Positions 17,897-29,891 of a DNA stretch of 64,000 nt are shown here, piece by piece. The stretch is from Alphaproteobacteria bacterium. GTDB lineage: Bacteria > Pseudomonadota > Alphaproteobacteria > Rhizobiales > Rhizobiaceae. The notes under the pieces were generated by a model. The model ran no database searches and was not told where the DNA came from. It was given only the letters and a program-made list of their open reading frames with translations. The stretch's first letter is position 1; each line of letters opens with the position of its first letter. Position numbers and translations under genes: made by a program. The stretch covers positions 372,001 to 436,000 of the forward strand of contig JANSYK010000003.1 of NCBI GenBank assembly GCA_024742485.1, in the 5' to 3' direction.

Positions 17897-17921
17897 GTTG
17901 CATTCCGTCAATCATATTTCA

Positions 17922-19016
17922 TCACTCCCGACCCGTTTGGCCCCGATGACGCAAATAATGGTCGGCAAGCGTACAGGCGAGCATGGCTTCGCCAATCGGC
18001 ACGGCCCGAATGCCCACACAGGGGTCGTGCCTGCCTTTCGTGCGGACGTCGATTTCCGCCCCGTCGGCGTCGATGCTCTGACGGGGTGTCAGGATCGATG
18101 AGGTCGGCTTGACCGCAAACCGCGCCACGATCGGTTCTCCGGTCGAAATACCGCCCAGGACCCCCCCGGCATTGTTTGAAAGAAAAACCGGTTTGCCGTC
18201 GGCATCGACACGCATTTCGTCGGCATTTTCCTCACCGGTTATCGCAGCAGCCTCAAACCCATTGCCGATCTCGACACCCTTGACCGCGTTGATCGACATC
18301 AGATTGGAGGCGATGTCCTGGTCCAGTTTCGCATAGATGGGCGCACCCAGTCCGGTCGGTACGCCTTCGGCCGTCACCTCGATGACGGCGCCGACGGAAG
18401 ACCCGGCCTTGCGGATATCGTCCAGATAGGCCTCCCAGCGCGGAACGCTTTCGGGATCGGGACAGAAAAACGGATTGTCGTCGACGCTGTCCCAATCCCA
18501 GTTCGTGCGATCGACAGCCAGATTGCCGATCTGCACGAGGGCGCCACGGATCTTTACATTTGCCAATACCTTGCGTGCCAAGCCACCGGCGGCGACACGG
18601 GTGGCCGTTTCGCGGGCTGAAGAACGCCCGCCACCCCGGTAGTCGCGAATGCCGTATTTGGCGTCATAGGTGTAGTCGGCGTGACCTGGACGGTATCGCG
18701 TGGCGATTTCGGAATAGTCCTTGGATCGCTGATCGGTATTTTCGATCATCATCGATACCGGCGTTCCGGTAGTGATCAAGGTCGTGCCGTCATCCTGCGG
18801 TAATACGCCGGAGAGCACACGAACGATGTCGGCTTCCCGGCGCTGTGTGACAAATCGCGATTGACCGGGTTTTCTCTTGTCCAACCACGTCTGCAACTCG
18901 GTTTCACTGAACGCAATACCGGGCGGGCAGCCATCCACTATGCAGCCTATTGCCGGACCATGGCTCTCGCCCCAGGTGGTCACGCGGAAGAGATGGCCGA
19001 ATGTGTTGTGCGACAT
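17922..19016 (-). CDS. aroC: Chorismate synthase
   Basis: 364 residues, full length. It converts EPSP to chorismate with reduced FMN, the last common step of aromatic amino acid synthesis. Seen: [19 protein letters not shown], the [19 protein letters not shown] block and [20 protein letters not shown] near the C-terminus, which bind phosphate and flavin. It sits in a minus-strand run with fabI and a histidine phosphatase before it and ribB after it, a conserved rhizobial order. Confidence 0.97.
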   Translation of the reverse strand: MSHNTFGHLFRVTTWGESHGPAIGCIVDGCPPGIAFSETELQTWLDKRKPGQSRFVTQRREADIVRVLSGVLPQDDGTTLITTGTPVSMMIENTDQRSKDYSEIATRYRPGHADYTYDAKYGIRDYRGGGRSSARETATRVAAGGLARKVLANVKIRGALVQIGNLAVDRTNWDWDSVDDNPFFCPDPESVPRWEAYLDDIRKAGSSVGAVIEVTAEGVPTGLGAPIYAKLDQDIASNLMSINAVKGVEIGNGFEAAAITGEENADEMRVDADGKPVFLSNNAGGVLGGISTGEPIVARFAVKPTSSILTPRQSIDADGAEIDVRTKGRHDPCVGIRAVPIGEAMLACTLADHYLRHRGQTGRE

Positions 19017-19145
19017 GTGTTGCCTGCAGATTTGCTTGTGCCGGTGCCGGTGATCGCCCCGCAGGAATGCGGCACCCTTTGCGGCCTCCTCTAGAGCATT
19101 TCAGGGGCAACCGCAAACGGCACGGGAAAAATTGGCATCTTCCAT

Positions 19146-19772
19146 TCAGGCATCCGCTCGGGCGCGGGGCATCCAGCCGATAGTTCCGTCCTCGATTTTC
19201 AGAATCCGGTCCTGCGGCGTCGCGATTTCTGCAGCTTCGGCACCAGCGATCCCGCCAACCAGATGGAACAGGGATCGCACCACACCGCCATGGCAGACAC
19301 AAACGGTTGGCTGCTTCACCGTGCCGAGCCACGCAGCAACCCGCCAGGTCAGGATTTCATAGCTCTCCGCGTGATCGCCGGGTGGTTGGAAATCCCATTT
19401 GCTTTTCTTGCGCTCGCTTGTGCGCATGTCGGCTGACGGTTCAAGCGCCTCCAATTCTCGGAGCGTGTGGCCCTCCCAATCGCCAAACGACACCTCTATC
19501 AGGCGGTCATCAACCCTGTAGGCTTCTGCCGGGAGCGACATCGCCGTGCGAATTCGCTCCATGGTTTCCCGTGCCCTGCCGAGCGGGCTTGCGACATAAT
19601 CGAATGCTGCAGCGCGCGCGCCGAGAATGTCCTTAAGCGCGATGCCGTTACTGTCTGCCTGATCGCGGCCGGTTGCATTGATCGGAATGTCGCGGCTGCC
19701 TTGAAAGCGACCCTCGAGATTCCAGTCTGTTTGCCCATGTCTGATGACATAGATCAGTGCGGAAGAAGTCAT
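19146..19772 (-). CDS. Histidine phosphatase family protein (phosphoglycerate mutase-like)
   Basis: 208 residues. The phosphohistidine motif is VIRHGQTDWNLEGRFQGSRD at residues 8-27. FGDWEGHTLRELE carries the acid residue, and VCVCHGGVVRSLF the second catalytic His. Short two-histidine enzymes of this size are usually broad phosphatases rather than glycolytic mutases. The ATG at 19772 places the RHG motif at the usual distance from the N-terminus; a longer frame to 19811 adds a leader of no family character. It lies between fabI and aroC. The substrate is unknown. Confidence 0.88.
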   Translation of the reverse strand: MTSSALIYVIRHGQTDWNLEGRFQGSRDIPINATGRDQADSNGIALKDILGARAAAFDYVASPLGRARETMERIRTAMSLPAEAYRVDDRLIEVSFGDWEGHTLRELEALEPSADMRTSERKKSKWDFQPPGDHAESYEILTWRVAAWLGTVKQPTVCVCHGGVVRSLFHLVGGIAGAEAAEIATPQDRILKIEDGTIGWMPRARADA

Positions 19773-19860
19773 GGTAAATCGGTCCTTGCCGCGTTGACGG
19801 CTTTCGGTCATTCGACAATGGGGGCCGCTCTATTGGCGAGCTCCCGATTGTCACCAGATC

Positions 19861-20679
19861 CTAGTCTTTGATGACCGAAATATCCGGCGCATCGACTGCC
19901 TTCATGCCAACCGTGTGGTAGCCTGAGTCGACATGATGCACTTCGCCGGTCACCGCTCGTGACAGATCCGACAACATATAGAGCGCCGATGCTCCGACTT
20001 CATCCGTCGTGACGGTGCGCTTTAGCGGGGCATTGTATTCATTCCACTTGAGAATGTATCGGAAGTCACCGATTCCGGACGCTGCGAGGGTTTTGATGGG
20101 ACCGGCGGAAATCGCATTGACGCGGATACCACGATTGCCCAAATCAACAGCAAGATACCGAACGCTGGCCTCCAGCGCCGCCTTGGCAACACCCATGACA
20201 TTGTAGTGCGGCATGACCTTTTCCGCACCGTAGTAGGTCAGCGTCAGGATGGAGCCGCCATCGACCATGATGGCCTCCGCACGGCGCGCCAGGGCGGCCA
20301 GCGAATACACGGATATCTCCATGGTTCGGGTGAAGTTTTCCCGTGTTGTGTCGACAAATCGACCTGTCAATTCGTCCTTGTCGGAAAAAGCGATGGCATG
20401 AACCAGAAAATCGATCTGTCCCCATTTCTTTTCCAATGCGGCAAAGACGGCATCCATGCTTTCAGGATCGGTCACGTCACAATGGCCGGCGACAAATGCG
20501 CCGAGTTCCGAAGCAAGCGGCTCGACCCGCTTTTTCAGTGCTTCGCCCTGATAGGTCAGTGCGAGCTCCGCCCCGCCATCGGCACAGGCTTTGGCGATCC
20601 CCCAGGCGATTGACCGATTGTTGGCAACACCAAGAATAACGCCGCGCTTGCCCTTCAACAGACCTGCTGCCTGAACCAT
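19861..20679 (-). CDS. fabI: Enoyl-[acyl-carrier-protein] reductase (NADH), FabI
   Basis: 272 residues. The start LKGKRGVILGVANNRSIAWG is the FabI variant of the short-chain dehydrogenase nucleotide motif. The catalytic pair lies in LTYYGAEKVMPHYNVMGVAK (Tyr-x6-Lys). The end IRVNAISAGPIKTLAASGIG is also typical. It reduces the enoyl-ACP in the last step of each fatty acid elongation round and is the triclosan target in other bacteria. AAGGAG lies about seven bases before the ATG. It precedes the phosphatase and aroC on the same strand. Confidence 0.96.
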   Translation of the reverse strand: MVQAAGLLKGKRGVILGVANNRSIAWGIAKACADGGAELALTYQGEALKKRVEPLASELGAFVAGHCDVTDPESMDAVFAALEKKWGQIDFLVHAIAFSDKDELTGRFVDTTRENFTRTMEISVYSLAALARRAEAIMVDGGSILTLTYYGAEKVMPHYNVMGVAKAALEASVRYLAVDLGNRGIRVNAISAGPIKTLAASGIGDFRYILKWNEYNAPLKRTVTTDEVGASALYMLSDLSRAVTGEVHHVDSGYHTVGMKAVDAPDISVIKD

Positions 20680-20857
20680 CTTCCACTCCTTGCTAGTCCC
20701 ACCTTGGCTATGACACAGCAGACAAACCGGTTCAAGAGCACGTTGGTGAATAGGATTACCGCGTTAGTGTGCCCGGAATCGGTCCTGCCCGCACCGTACC
20801 ATGGCAGAGCTCGCAATCGGACCGGTTGGCGGCTTGAAACGAACCGAACCTCATGGC

Positions 20858-21829
20858 CTAAGCATTTGATCGGGCAAATGCGATCAGTTCTTCGACCGGG
20901 TTTTCAGGCAGCAGCAGGCGAATATTGACAAGCAGGTCGCCCCGCTTGCCTTCGTGGTCCGGAAGTCCCTTGCCCGCCACCCGCAACACCCTGTCTGAGC
21001 CAGACCAGGGTGGTACAGCTACAAGAATTTTTCCATCGAGCGTCTCGACCGGAAGCTTGGTCCCGGCGATGCCGTCGCTCAGCTGAACCGGAAGGTCGTG
21101 AACCAGATGAACACCATCAATCCTCAGTGTTTTGTGGGCTGCGAACCGGATGGAAATGATCGCATCGCCCATCTGGCCATCAGCGCGCTTTTCTCCCTCG
21201 CCGGCAAGGCGCACGACACGCCCGTTCTCGATTCCCGTCGGCAGCTTGAGCGGTACGGTTTTGCCATTGGGCAATGGGACGTCGAATGGCGCCACGCGCA
21301 ATGCTGCTTCCAGTGGAACCGCCAGGTCAACCATCACGTCTCCCTCGGCGATTGGTTGTTCCTGTGCCGGTTCGGCTCCCGGCACATCGTCGATGCCCGG
21401 TGACTCGTCGACAGTGTCCCGGACAAAGGACTGTCCGAAAATATGTTCCATGATCTCGTCATGGGTTCCGTTGGCGAAACGATCCCGGGGCTCGGTGGTG
21501 CGTTCAGCAGTCCGTTCGGCCGCTGGTTTGTTCGGGGAACGACGATTGAATCCGAACCCGGAGACACTGGATGCAAAACCCTGAAAAACGGATTTCCTCT
21601 TCCGTTTTCGGCCGGTCGCGTCGATCAATCCGCCATCGAACATCTGGCGTTTTTCTTCGTCGCCCAAAATTTCGTAGGCAGCGCTGATTTCGCCGAATAG
21701 CACGGAGGCTTCCGGATCGTGCTGATTGCGATCGGGATGACAGGCCTTGGCTTGCCGCCTGAAGGCCGATTTGATGTCCTGGCCGCTGGCGGTTTTGGAA
21801 ACTCCCAAAACAGCATAGGGATTGCGCAT
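20858..21829 (-). CDS. DnaJ C-terminal domain protein (CbpA-like co-chaperone)
   Basis: 323 residues. The J domain fills residues 1-70, with MRNPYAVLGVSKTASGQDIK and the essential HPD in KACHPDRNQHDP. No zinc-finger cysteines follow. After a low-complexity linker, the C-terminal substrate-binding domains begin near residue 165 (VDLAVPLEAALRVAPFDVPL, then GDAIISIRFAAHKTLRIDG). This is the CbpA/DjlA-like layout without Cys-rich zinc domain. It stimulates DnaK in cooperation with other J proteins. The ATG at 21829 has AGGTGG just upstream; a GTG at 21838 is also possible. It is followed by fabI after 178 bp. Confidence 0.9.
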   Translation of the reverse strand: MRNPYAVLGVSKTASGQDIKSAFRRQAKACHPDRNQHDPEASVLFGEISAAYEILGDEEKRQMFDGGLIDATGRKRKRKSVFQGFASSVSGFGFNRRSPNKPAAERTAERTTEPRDRFANGTHDEIMEHIFGQSFVRDTVDESPGIDDVPGAEPAQEQPIAEGDVMVDLAVPLEAALRVAPFDVPLPNGKTVPLKLPTGIENGRVVRLAGEGEKRADGQMGDAIISIRFAAHKTLRIDGVHLVHDLPVQLSDGIAGTKLPVETLDGKILVAVPPWSGSDRVLRVAGKGLPDHEGKRGDLLVNIRLLLPENPVEELIAFARSNA

Positions 21830-21971
21830 GGTGACCACCTACTCAATACATGTGGTTCCGCCGGGAAAAAGATGGCGGAGCGTATTCGCTCTCGTGAGGC
21901 GTCCGGCGCGACGACCCGCGAGTGCATTTGCAGCAGCCTAACGCCAACTTGCTAAAAAGATGTTATTGGCC

Positions 21972-21989
21972 CGGCAGATAAGCCTGCCG
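21972..21989 (-). terminator. Possible terminator after the RT0821/Lpp0805-like lipoprotein gene
   Basis: CGGCAG, a six-base loop, then CTGCCG: a perfect 6-bp stem 12 bp beyond the stop of the lipoprotein gene on the minus strand. A run of five T residues comes about a dozen bases later. The distance between stem and T tract is longer than ideal, so the call is modest. Confidence 0.4.
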
Positions 21990-22000
21990 ACCATTCTTCG

Positions 22001-22465
22001 TCATCCCTGTTCCTCAATGGATTCCAGTTCCCAGGTCTTGCCCATTCGGGTGCGGCAAATTTTGCCGTGGAACTGCGCGATTCCATCGTAGCTGTGCTTG
22101 GACGTGATGAATTCGCGGCAAATCTCCGTAACCGATCGCCGCTCTCCGACATAAACAATTGTGCCCGTAGTGCCGGTGCCGATATTCGTCCAGGGAATGT
22201 TTTGCAGGGATCCCCGCTTGGTATTCGCCTCCGAGACCGCCGATGTAATGATTTCGTCGTCACTCTTGAGCATCGGGTAATCGGGGATCGAACCGGTGAC
22301 AAGTTGCTGGTCGACCTCGGAATTGCCTCCAAGTCCGAACCCGCTGCTCAGACAGCCCGACAATGGAAGGGTAGCCGAGCCCAACATCAGCATCACCAGA
22401 CCGTGTCTAAAAAACTGCTTACGCCCGGAAGCGTTCTTTGCTACGTCAAACTGCACTGGCGTCAA
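22001..22465 (-). CDS. Lipoprotein of the RT0821/Lpp0805 surface protein type
   Basis: About 154 residues. A basic N-terminal region (KNASGRKQFFRHG) leads into a hydrophobic run and the lipobox LPLSGC, so the mature protein is lipid-anchored. The C-terminal half is the small globular part of the RT0821/Lpp0805 (17-kDa antigen-like) family: TTGTIVYVGERRSVTEICRE, then YDGIAQFHGKICRTRMGKTW. Two Cys residues in that half may pair. The start is uncertain: TTG at 22465 or GTG at 22456, since the first ATG would remove the basic region. It is divergent from pdxH. Function is unknown; a role in the outer envelope is inferred from the anchor. Confidence 0.7.
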   Translation of the reverse strand: MTPVQFDVAKNASGRKQFFRHGLVMLMLGSATLPLSGCLSSGFGLGGNSEVDQQLVTGSIPDYPMLKSDDEIITSAVSEANTKRGSLQNIPWTNIGTGTTGTIVYVGERRSVTEICREFITSKHSYDGIAQFHGKICRTRMGKTWELESIEEQG

Positions 22466-22501
22466 GATGTGTGACCATATTTGTGAACCGGATGAACCCC
22501 C

Positions 22502-23125
22502 ATGGTAACCGAAACAGAATTAACGAAGGGTGACTTTACCCTTTCCGATGAACCGTTTGATCTGTTCAGGGAATGGTTGCAGGACGCCCATGAACATGAG
22601 CTGAACGATCCAACGGCCCTGTCGCTTGCGACAGTGGACGGTGACGGAATGCCGAATATCAGAATGGTTCTGCTCAAGGGGCTCGATGAGCGCGGCTTTA
22701 CCTTTTACACCAACTTCGAGAGCCAGAAGGGCACCGAGCTACAGGCGATTGCGAAGGCTGCCATGTGTTTCCACTGGAAATCGCTGCGCCGCCAGGTTCG
22801 CATACGCGGACATGTTGAAATTGTCAGTGATAGCGAGGCTGACGCCTATTATGCACAGCGCCCGAGGGGCAGCCGGATCGGTGCCTGGGCGTCACAGCAG
22901 TCCCGCCCGCTGGAAAGCCGGTTCGCCCTCGAAAAGGCCGTTGCGGAATATACCGCTAAATTCGCCATCGGAGGCATACCAAGGCCGTCCTACTGGTCGG
23001 GATTTCGGGTCCTGCCAACTTCGATCGAGTTCTGGCATGACCGTAAGTTCCGGCTTCATGACCGGATTCAGTTTACGCGCAATGCCGACGGGGACGGTTG
23101 GTTGAAAACGAGGCTCTATCCCTGA
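22502..23125 (+). CDS. pdxH: Pyridoxamine 5'-phosphate oxidase
   Basis: 207 residues. Seen: [37 protein letters not shown], the FMN-contacting [17 protein letters not shown] and the C-terminal [17 protein letters not shown], which binds the substrate phosphate. It makes pyridoxal 5'-phosphate from pyridoxamine or pyridoxine phosphate with FMN and oxygen. The ATG at 22502 starts [12 protein letters not shown]. The gene is divergent from the lipoprotein and ends 10 bp from a convergent deacetylase gene. Confidence 0.96.
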   Translation: MVTETELTKGDFTLSDEPFDLFREWLQDAHEHELNDPTALSLATVDGDGMPNIRMVLLKGLDERGFTFYTNFESQKGTELQAIAKAAMCFHWKSLRRQVRIRGHVEIVSDSEADAYYAQRPRGSRIGAWASQQSRPLESRFALEKAVAEYTAKFAIGGIPRPSYWSGFRVLPTSIEFWHDRKFRLHDRIQFTRNADGDGWLKTRLYP

Positions 23126-23135
23126 ACCGACCGAC

Positions 23136-24239
23136 TTATGATGAACTGGTCTTCACCGGAACGGCTGGCGCAAAGAGAAACGGTAGGCCGGACAGAAGCG
23201 CACGCACATACCTGATGTTCTGGTGATATCCGTTCAAGGACACTCTGGGCATCGCTGTCGGTGTGAGCGTGTGTGTGCGTTGAAGCAGACCGGGTCGGGT
23301 CGTTACGGCAACCGAGAATCCCAGGTCGGAAATTGTTTCGAATTCGCGATGGCAGGCGGCCCGTCGGCCACCATAGGGAAAGGCAAAACTTTCCGTTGGT
23401 TTGCCACAGATTTCCGACACGAATTCAGCGGATCGGCTGATTTCATCCTCCACCCGGTCCAGGGAAGCGTGCGCCAGGCTGATATGTGTGACGGTGTGCG
23501 CGCCAAGACTGACCAGCGGGTCGACACACAAGAAGCGCAGTTCACTCTCGCTTAAAACCTCACGATCAACAATCGCCATCGGATCGACACCTGCGCGGTG
23601 AGCCGCTTCGTCAATGGCTGCAACGAAACGATCCTCATCGGTGCCTGGAAAGCAGTCTGAGATGTAATCGAATGCCACATATTTTTCGAGCTTGGATACG
23701 GTGTTGAATTCGTGTTCCTGTCCATCCAGCTCGATTGATATGCGTGTCGACGCGGCGAGCGTCTGCTCAAGGGTCTCCCACCAGATTGACCGGGTGCGTG
23801 AAACGAAGCCGGCGGTCACAAATATGGTGAAAGGTATTTTGAGTCGCTTGAACACGGGGTAGGCGAATTGCTGATTATCCCGGTATCCGTCGTCAAGGGT
23901 AAATGCCATATACCGCCCGTTGTCATCGGGATCCTCGAGATGACGCGGCATGTCATCGAGATGGACCGGTATCCAACCGCGGCTCAGCAGCATTTCGATC
24001 GTTTTCTCAAGAAATTCCGGTGTGATCGACAAATGGGCATTTGGCGCAAACGATCCTGATTGATCGGGTCGCACATGGTGCATCGTGAAGATCACGCCCT
24101 TGCTGCTTTTCGGTGAAACCAGGCGTGAAATTGTGGCAAGAGATATCGCCTCAAGTCCGCCGCGAATGGCAAGCCATTTCGCTGCACGGCGTGCCTGCAG
24201 ACTGTATTGGGAATATCTCGATCGCATCCGCACACTCAT
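23136..24239 (-). CDS. Polysaccharide deacetylase (NodB domain, carbohydrate esterase 4)
   Basis: 367 residues. The NodB domain covers about residues 90-330: MAFTLDDGYRDNQQFAYPVF gives the catalytic Asp-Asp pair, and LVSLGAHTVTHISLAHAS the metal-binding His-x3-His. FAFPYGGRRAACHREFET is a later family block. No clear signal peptide is present; the first 60 residues are basic and may anchor the protein or interact with membrane. The family removes N-acetyl groups from chitin-like, peptidoglycan or capsule sugars. It stands alone, convergent with pdxH. Its target polymer cannot be told. Confidence 0.85.
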   Translation of the reverse strand: MSVRMRSRYSQYSLQARRAAKWLAIRGGLEAISLATISRLVSPKSSKGVIFTMHHVRPDQSGSFAPNAHLSITPEFLEKTIEMLLSRGWIPVHLDDMPRHLEDPDDNGRYMAFTLDDGYRDNQQFAYPVFKRLKIPFTIFVTAGFVSRTRSIWWETLEQTLAASTRISIELDGQEHEFNTVSKLEKYVAFDYISDCFPGTDEDRFVAAIDEAAHRAGVDPMAIVDREVLSESELRFLCVDPLVSLGAHTVTHISLAHASLDRVEDEISRSAEFVSEICGKPTESFAFPYGGRRAACHREFETISDLGFSVAVTTRPGLLQRTHTLTPTAMPRVSLNGYHQNIRYVRALLSGLPFLFAPAVPVKTSSS

Positions 24240-24360
24240 AACGATCCGCCCCGCCGCAGATCCATTTCCGCGCGTGGTTGGTCTGAATACCTTTATAATC
24301 GTTCCTGATTAACCGAAGTTGAATCGGTGAAGCGGCAATCTAGCGGTCTTGTACCAAGGC

Positions 24361-24376
24361 CCCTCAGTGTTGAGGG
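24361..24376 (-). terminator. Possible terminator after tldD
   Basis: CCCTCA, the loop GTGT, then TGAGGG make a perfect 6-bp stem with a tetraloop 10 bp beyond the tldD stop on the minus strand. The following bases are not a T run, so it may act with Rho or only protect the 3' end. Confidence 0.45.
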
Positions 24377-24385
24377 ACGTTGTTA

Positions 24386-25801
24386 TCAAGCCTCGGTTCC
24401 GCCAATCGTCATCTGATCCATTCGCAAATGCGGTTGCCCGACGCCCACCGGTACGCTTTGGCCGCCCTTGCCGCACATGCCGATACCGGTATCCAGCTTG
24501 GAATCATTGCCGACCATCGACACGCGGTGCATGGCATCCGGGCCATTACCGATCAGCATGGCACCCTTGATCGGTGCTCCGACCTTGCCGTTCTCGATCA
24601 GATAGGCCTCGGTACAGCCAAAGACGAATTTTCCCGACGTGATGTCCACCTGGCCACCGCCAAAGGAAACCGCATAGATACCCTTGTCGACCGATGCGAT
24701 GATCTCTTCCGGGGTCTTGTCTCCACCAAGCATGTAGGTGTTGGTCATTCGCGGCATTGGCTGATGTTCATAAGATTGCCGTCGGCCGTTCCCGGTGGGT
24801 TTCATGCCCATGAGTCGGGCATTCTGCCGATCCTGCATGTATCCGACCAGCTTGCCGTCTTCGATCAGAACATTGTAGCCCGAGGGCGTACCCTCATCGT
24901 CGATGGTCAGTGATCCACGCCGTTCCTCGATGGTACCATCATCAACCACCGTTACACCCTTTGCCGCGACCTGCTCGCCGAGCAGGCCGGCAAAAGCGGA
25001 CGTTTTCTTGCGGTTGAAATCACCTTCAAGACCGTGGCCGACAGCCTCATGCAGCATGACGCCGGGCCAGCCGGCGCCAAGCACCGTGTCGAACGTTCCC
25101 GCCGGGGCAGGGATCGCTTCGAGATTGACCAGGGCTTGACGCAGCGCCTCGTCAGCACCGGCCATCCAGTTGTCCTGTGCGATGAAGCTGCCAAAGCCCT
25201 TCCGTCCGCCGGCGCCATAGGAGCCGCTTTCCTGGCGGTCGCCTTCACCCACGACAACGCTGATATTGAGACGGGTGAGGGGTCGAATATCCTGCAGTCT
25301 TTCACCGTCGGCACGCACGATATTGATGACCTGCCATCCCGCAGCCAGGGACGCCGTAACCTGACGCACCTTGGGATCCTTGGTCCGCAGATAGGAATCG
25401 ATTGTCTGAAGCAACTGAACTTTTTCTTCGAAGCTGGGCAGGCCGATCGGATTCTCATCGCTGTAGAGGTGACGGTTTGTCCTGGCCGGAGCCGCTGCAT
25501 ATTGGCCCGAATAACCGCGCGTGACCGCGCTGACAGCGTCACTGGCGCGTTTGAGTGCGGCGACCGAAAGGTCTCCGGCATGGGCGTAACCGATTGCTTC
25601 GCCCGCAACCGATCTCAGCCCGAACCCCTGATCGCTCGAAAAATTGCCGGCTTTCAATCGGCCATTATCGAAAACCAGCGCTTCCAGTTGAGACGCTTCG
25701 ACATAAAGCTCGCCATCATCAGCGTGCTGCAAAGCGTCGGAAACAATGCTGTTGAGGCGATCTTCTGGACAATCGAAGCTGCTGAGCAAATCTTTGTTCA
25801 T
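24386..25801 (-). CDS. tldD: Metalloprotease TldD
   Basis: 471 residues, the rhizobial TldD length. The zinc motif is in MLHEAVGHGLEGDFNRKKTS (His-Glu-x3-His), with VFGCTEAYLIENGKVGAPIK near the C-terminus. TldD pairs with PmbA/TldE and cuts unfolded or leader peptides, for example microcin B17 and CcdA. The partner gene pmbA is not in the window. The ATG at 25801 (MNKDLLSSFDCPEDRLN) has GGGAA upstream; a longer frame to 25969 would overlap the divergent DUF1801 gene and lacks family residues. TldD proteins are cytosolic despite the protease fold. Confidence 0.93.
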   Translation of the reverse strand: MNKDLLSSFDCPEDRLNSIVSDALQHADDGELYVEASQLEALVFDNGRLKAGNFSSDQGFGLRSVAGEAIGYAHAGDLSVAALKRASDAVSAVTRGYSGQYAAAPARTNRHLYSDENPIGLPSFEEKVQLLQTIDSYLRTKDPKVRQVTASLAAGWQVINIVRADGERLQDIRPLTRLNISVVVGEGDRQESGSYGAGGRKGFGSFIAQDNWMAGADEALRQALVNLEAIPAPAGTFDTVLGAGWPGVMLHEAVGHGLEGDFNRKKTSAFAGLLGEQVAAKGVTVVDDGTIEERRGSLTIDDEGTPSGYNVLIEDGKLVGYMQDRQNARLMGMKPTGNGRRQSYEHQPMPRMTNTYMLGGDKTPEEIIASVDKGIYAVSFGGGQVDITSGKFVFGCTEAYLIENGKVGAPIKGAMLIGNGPDAMHRVSMVGNDSKLDTGIGMCGKGGQSVPVGVGQPHLRMDQMTIGGTEA

Positions 25802-25943
25802 CGTGGTTCCCATGTCGGACCGCACCATTATTAGGAGCCGGTCGCGTTTTGAACGTGTTGCGATCTCATATAAGATTGCGGGTGGATAATCCAATGGATC
25901 GCGTGTCTGAACAGGTAAAGATTTGGTTTGATGGAGTGATATT

Positions 25944-26372
25944 GTGAGCGACCTCAAAACAAAGGCCAATGATGCGGATGTCGGTCAGTTTCTGGCCAAA
26001 GTGCCTGATGCACAGAAGCGAGCGGACAGTGATACGCTGATGCGTCTAATGAAGAAGGTGACCGGCGAGGACGCCCGAATGTGGGGTGGGTCGATCATCG
26101 GTTTCGGCAGCTATCACTACAAATACAAAAGCGGGCGGTCGGGTAACTGGATGACCACGGGTTTTTCGCCCAGAAAGGCCGCGCTGACGGTCTACATCAT
26201 GCAGGGCTTTTCCGAGCATGATGATCTGATGCAAAAACTGGGCCGCTACAAGACCGGCCGATCCTGCCTTTACATCAAGCGCCTCTCTGATGTGGATTTG
26301 AGCATTCTCGAGCAACTGATCGAACGATCATACCGATACATTCGCGACAATTATCCGCCAGGCAAGGATTGA
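25944..26372 (+). CDS. DUF1801 domain protein
   Basis: 142 residues with a GTG start; GGAG lies about eight bases upstream. The YdhG-like DUF1801 fold shows MWGGSIIGFGSYHYKYKSG, SPRKAALTVYIMQGF and GRYKTGRSCLYIKRLSDVD. Structures of the family are small alpha/beta proteins of unknown role; some have been linked to stress or carbohydrate genes. It is divergent from tldD and convergent with ialB (9 bp gap). Nothing in its context gives a function. Confidence 0.85.
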   Translation: MSDLKTKANDADVGQFLAKVPDAQKRADSDTLMRLMKKVTGEDARMWGGSIIGFGSYHYKYKSGRSGNWMTTGFSPRKAALTVYIMQGFSEHDDLMQKLGRYKTGRSCLYIKRLSDVDLSILEQLIERSYRYIRDNYPPGKD

Positions 26373-26381
26373 AGCCGATGA

Positions 26382-26897
26382 TCAGGGCAATGCCGCAAAG
26401 CCGTCGGTAAATCCTGAAAGGTCGACGGGAATGCCGATGCCTTCTTCCGGTGTCTGAAACACGATGAAGGTTGCGGTGCCGCCGCCCTGCAGCGTGCTCA
26501 GCAACGTTTCTTCCAATATCACCTCCGCATAGCATCCGTCCGTGAAACATCGGACGAAATAGGCCCGACCAATATCCTTGCCGTCGACATTGAGTCCCAG
26601 TCCGTTGGGCAGCAAGACACCGAGCGGGGCCAGCACACGCAAAACCCTGGCTTTCTTGTCCGCTGTCTTCAGAACCACAACCGACAATCCCACTTCAGGG
26701 CGATCCTCGGCAATGACATTTTGCATAAGCGCACATTGCTCGCTCGACGCGCCGGCCGGCTGATCGCATACAATGGACCATGCCCCGTGATTGGAGCGAA
26801 CCGTTCCGGGCTGTTGGGCAAAGGACTGCGTTGCCGATCCGGCAAACACGGCAGCCAGGAACAGAAGTAACAGCTTCAGGGGTGATATATGCGGCAT
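26382..26897 (-). CDS. ialB: Invasion-associated locus B (IalB) family protein
   Basis: 171 residues. The signal peptide SPLKLLLLFLAAVFAGSATQ ends near SFAQQPGT. The mature part has the IalB pattern: NHGAWSIVCDQPAG, then VGLSVVVLKTADKKARVLRV, LGLNVDGKDIGRAYFVRCF and an end with VIFQTPEEGIGIPVDLSGF. Two conserved Cys pairs are visible (in VCDQ/SEQCAL and RCFTDGC). The name comes from Bartonella; in free-living rhizobia the proteins are periplasmic with no proven role. The ATG at 26897 begins the signal peptide; an open frame to 27134 is rejected. It is divergent from the oxidase operon. Confidence 0.85.
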   Translation of the reverse strand: MPHISPLKLLLLFLAAVFAGSATQSFAQQPGTVRSNHGAWSIVCDQPAGASSEQCALMQNVIAEDRPEVGLSVVVLKTADKKARVLRVLAPLGVLLPNGLGLNVDGKDIGRAYFVRCFTDGCYAEVILEETLLSTLQGGGTATFIVFQTPEEGIGIPVDLSGFTDGFAALP

Positions 26898-27270
26898 GTC
26901 GGCTCCAGCGTACTGCGAATCAGTTGTCCTATTGTGGATGAACAGGCGTGAGTTTGAAAAGAGCACCCGAATTCCCGTCCGCCCATATTTGCCGGGGCAC
27001 TTAAAGAGCGAAATGCGGCGACAATCAAGGTGGGCAGGACATTCGGTGATGATTGGCCGCGGAACCGCAGGGCCGGTGTCCTCTGAGCGCCACGGCATCA
27101 CCCAAGTTTCGTGGTTTTGTCGTTCGACCGTCACAGGGTGCGTAAAATGTCGCAGTTATTCTCCTGTCGTCCAGTTGCGATTGGCTCTAAACTGTGGTTT
27201 TAAGCGCAGTCAAAATGAGGGACTAGGCGCCACTGCCCGAGCAGATTCGGGTGCGCGAGGGAGAATTGAT
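26898..27270. other. Divergent intergenic region between ialB and the cytochrome oxidase operon
   Basis: 373 bp with no convincing gene. It must hold the promoters for ialB (leftward) and for ctaC (rightward). I see no clear sigma-70 pair, riboswitch or long dyad. The last 15 bp hold the ctaC ribosome-binding site GAGGGAGA. Confidence 0.5.
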
Positions 27271-29821
<2,551 letters not shown>

Positions 29822-29836
29822 CGTGAACGGAATTCG

Positions 29837-29858
29837 AGGCCGCTGATACCAGCGGCTT
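29837..29858 (+). promoter_or_regulatory. Intercistronic hairpin between ctaD and ctaB
   Basis: GCCGCTG, the loop ATAC, then CAGCGGC form a perfect 7-bp stem (29839-29856), extended by a G-U and an A-U pair. No T tract follows, so it is more likely an RNA-stability or processing element than a terminator. It would let structural subunits be made in excess of the haem O synthase and assembly genes behind it. The structure is seen; the role is inferred. Confidence 0.45.
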
Positions 29859-29891
29859 CGCTGTCACATTGGACACATCAGACAGGGCAAA

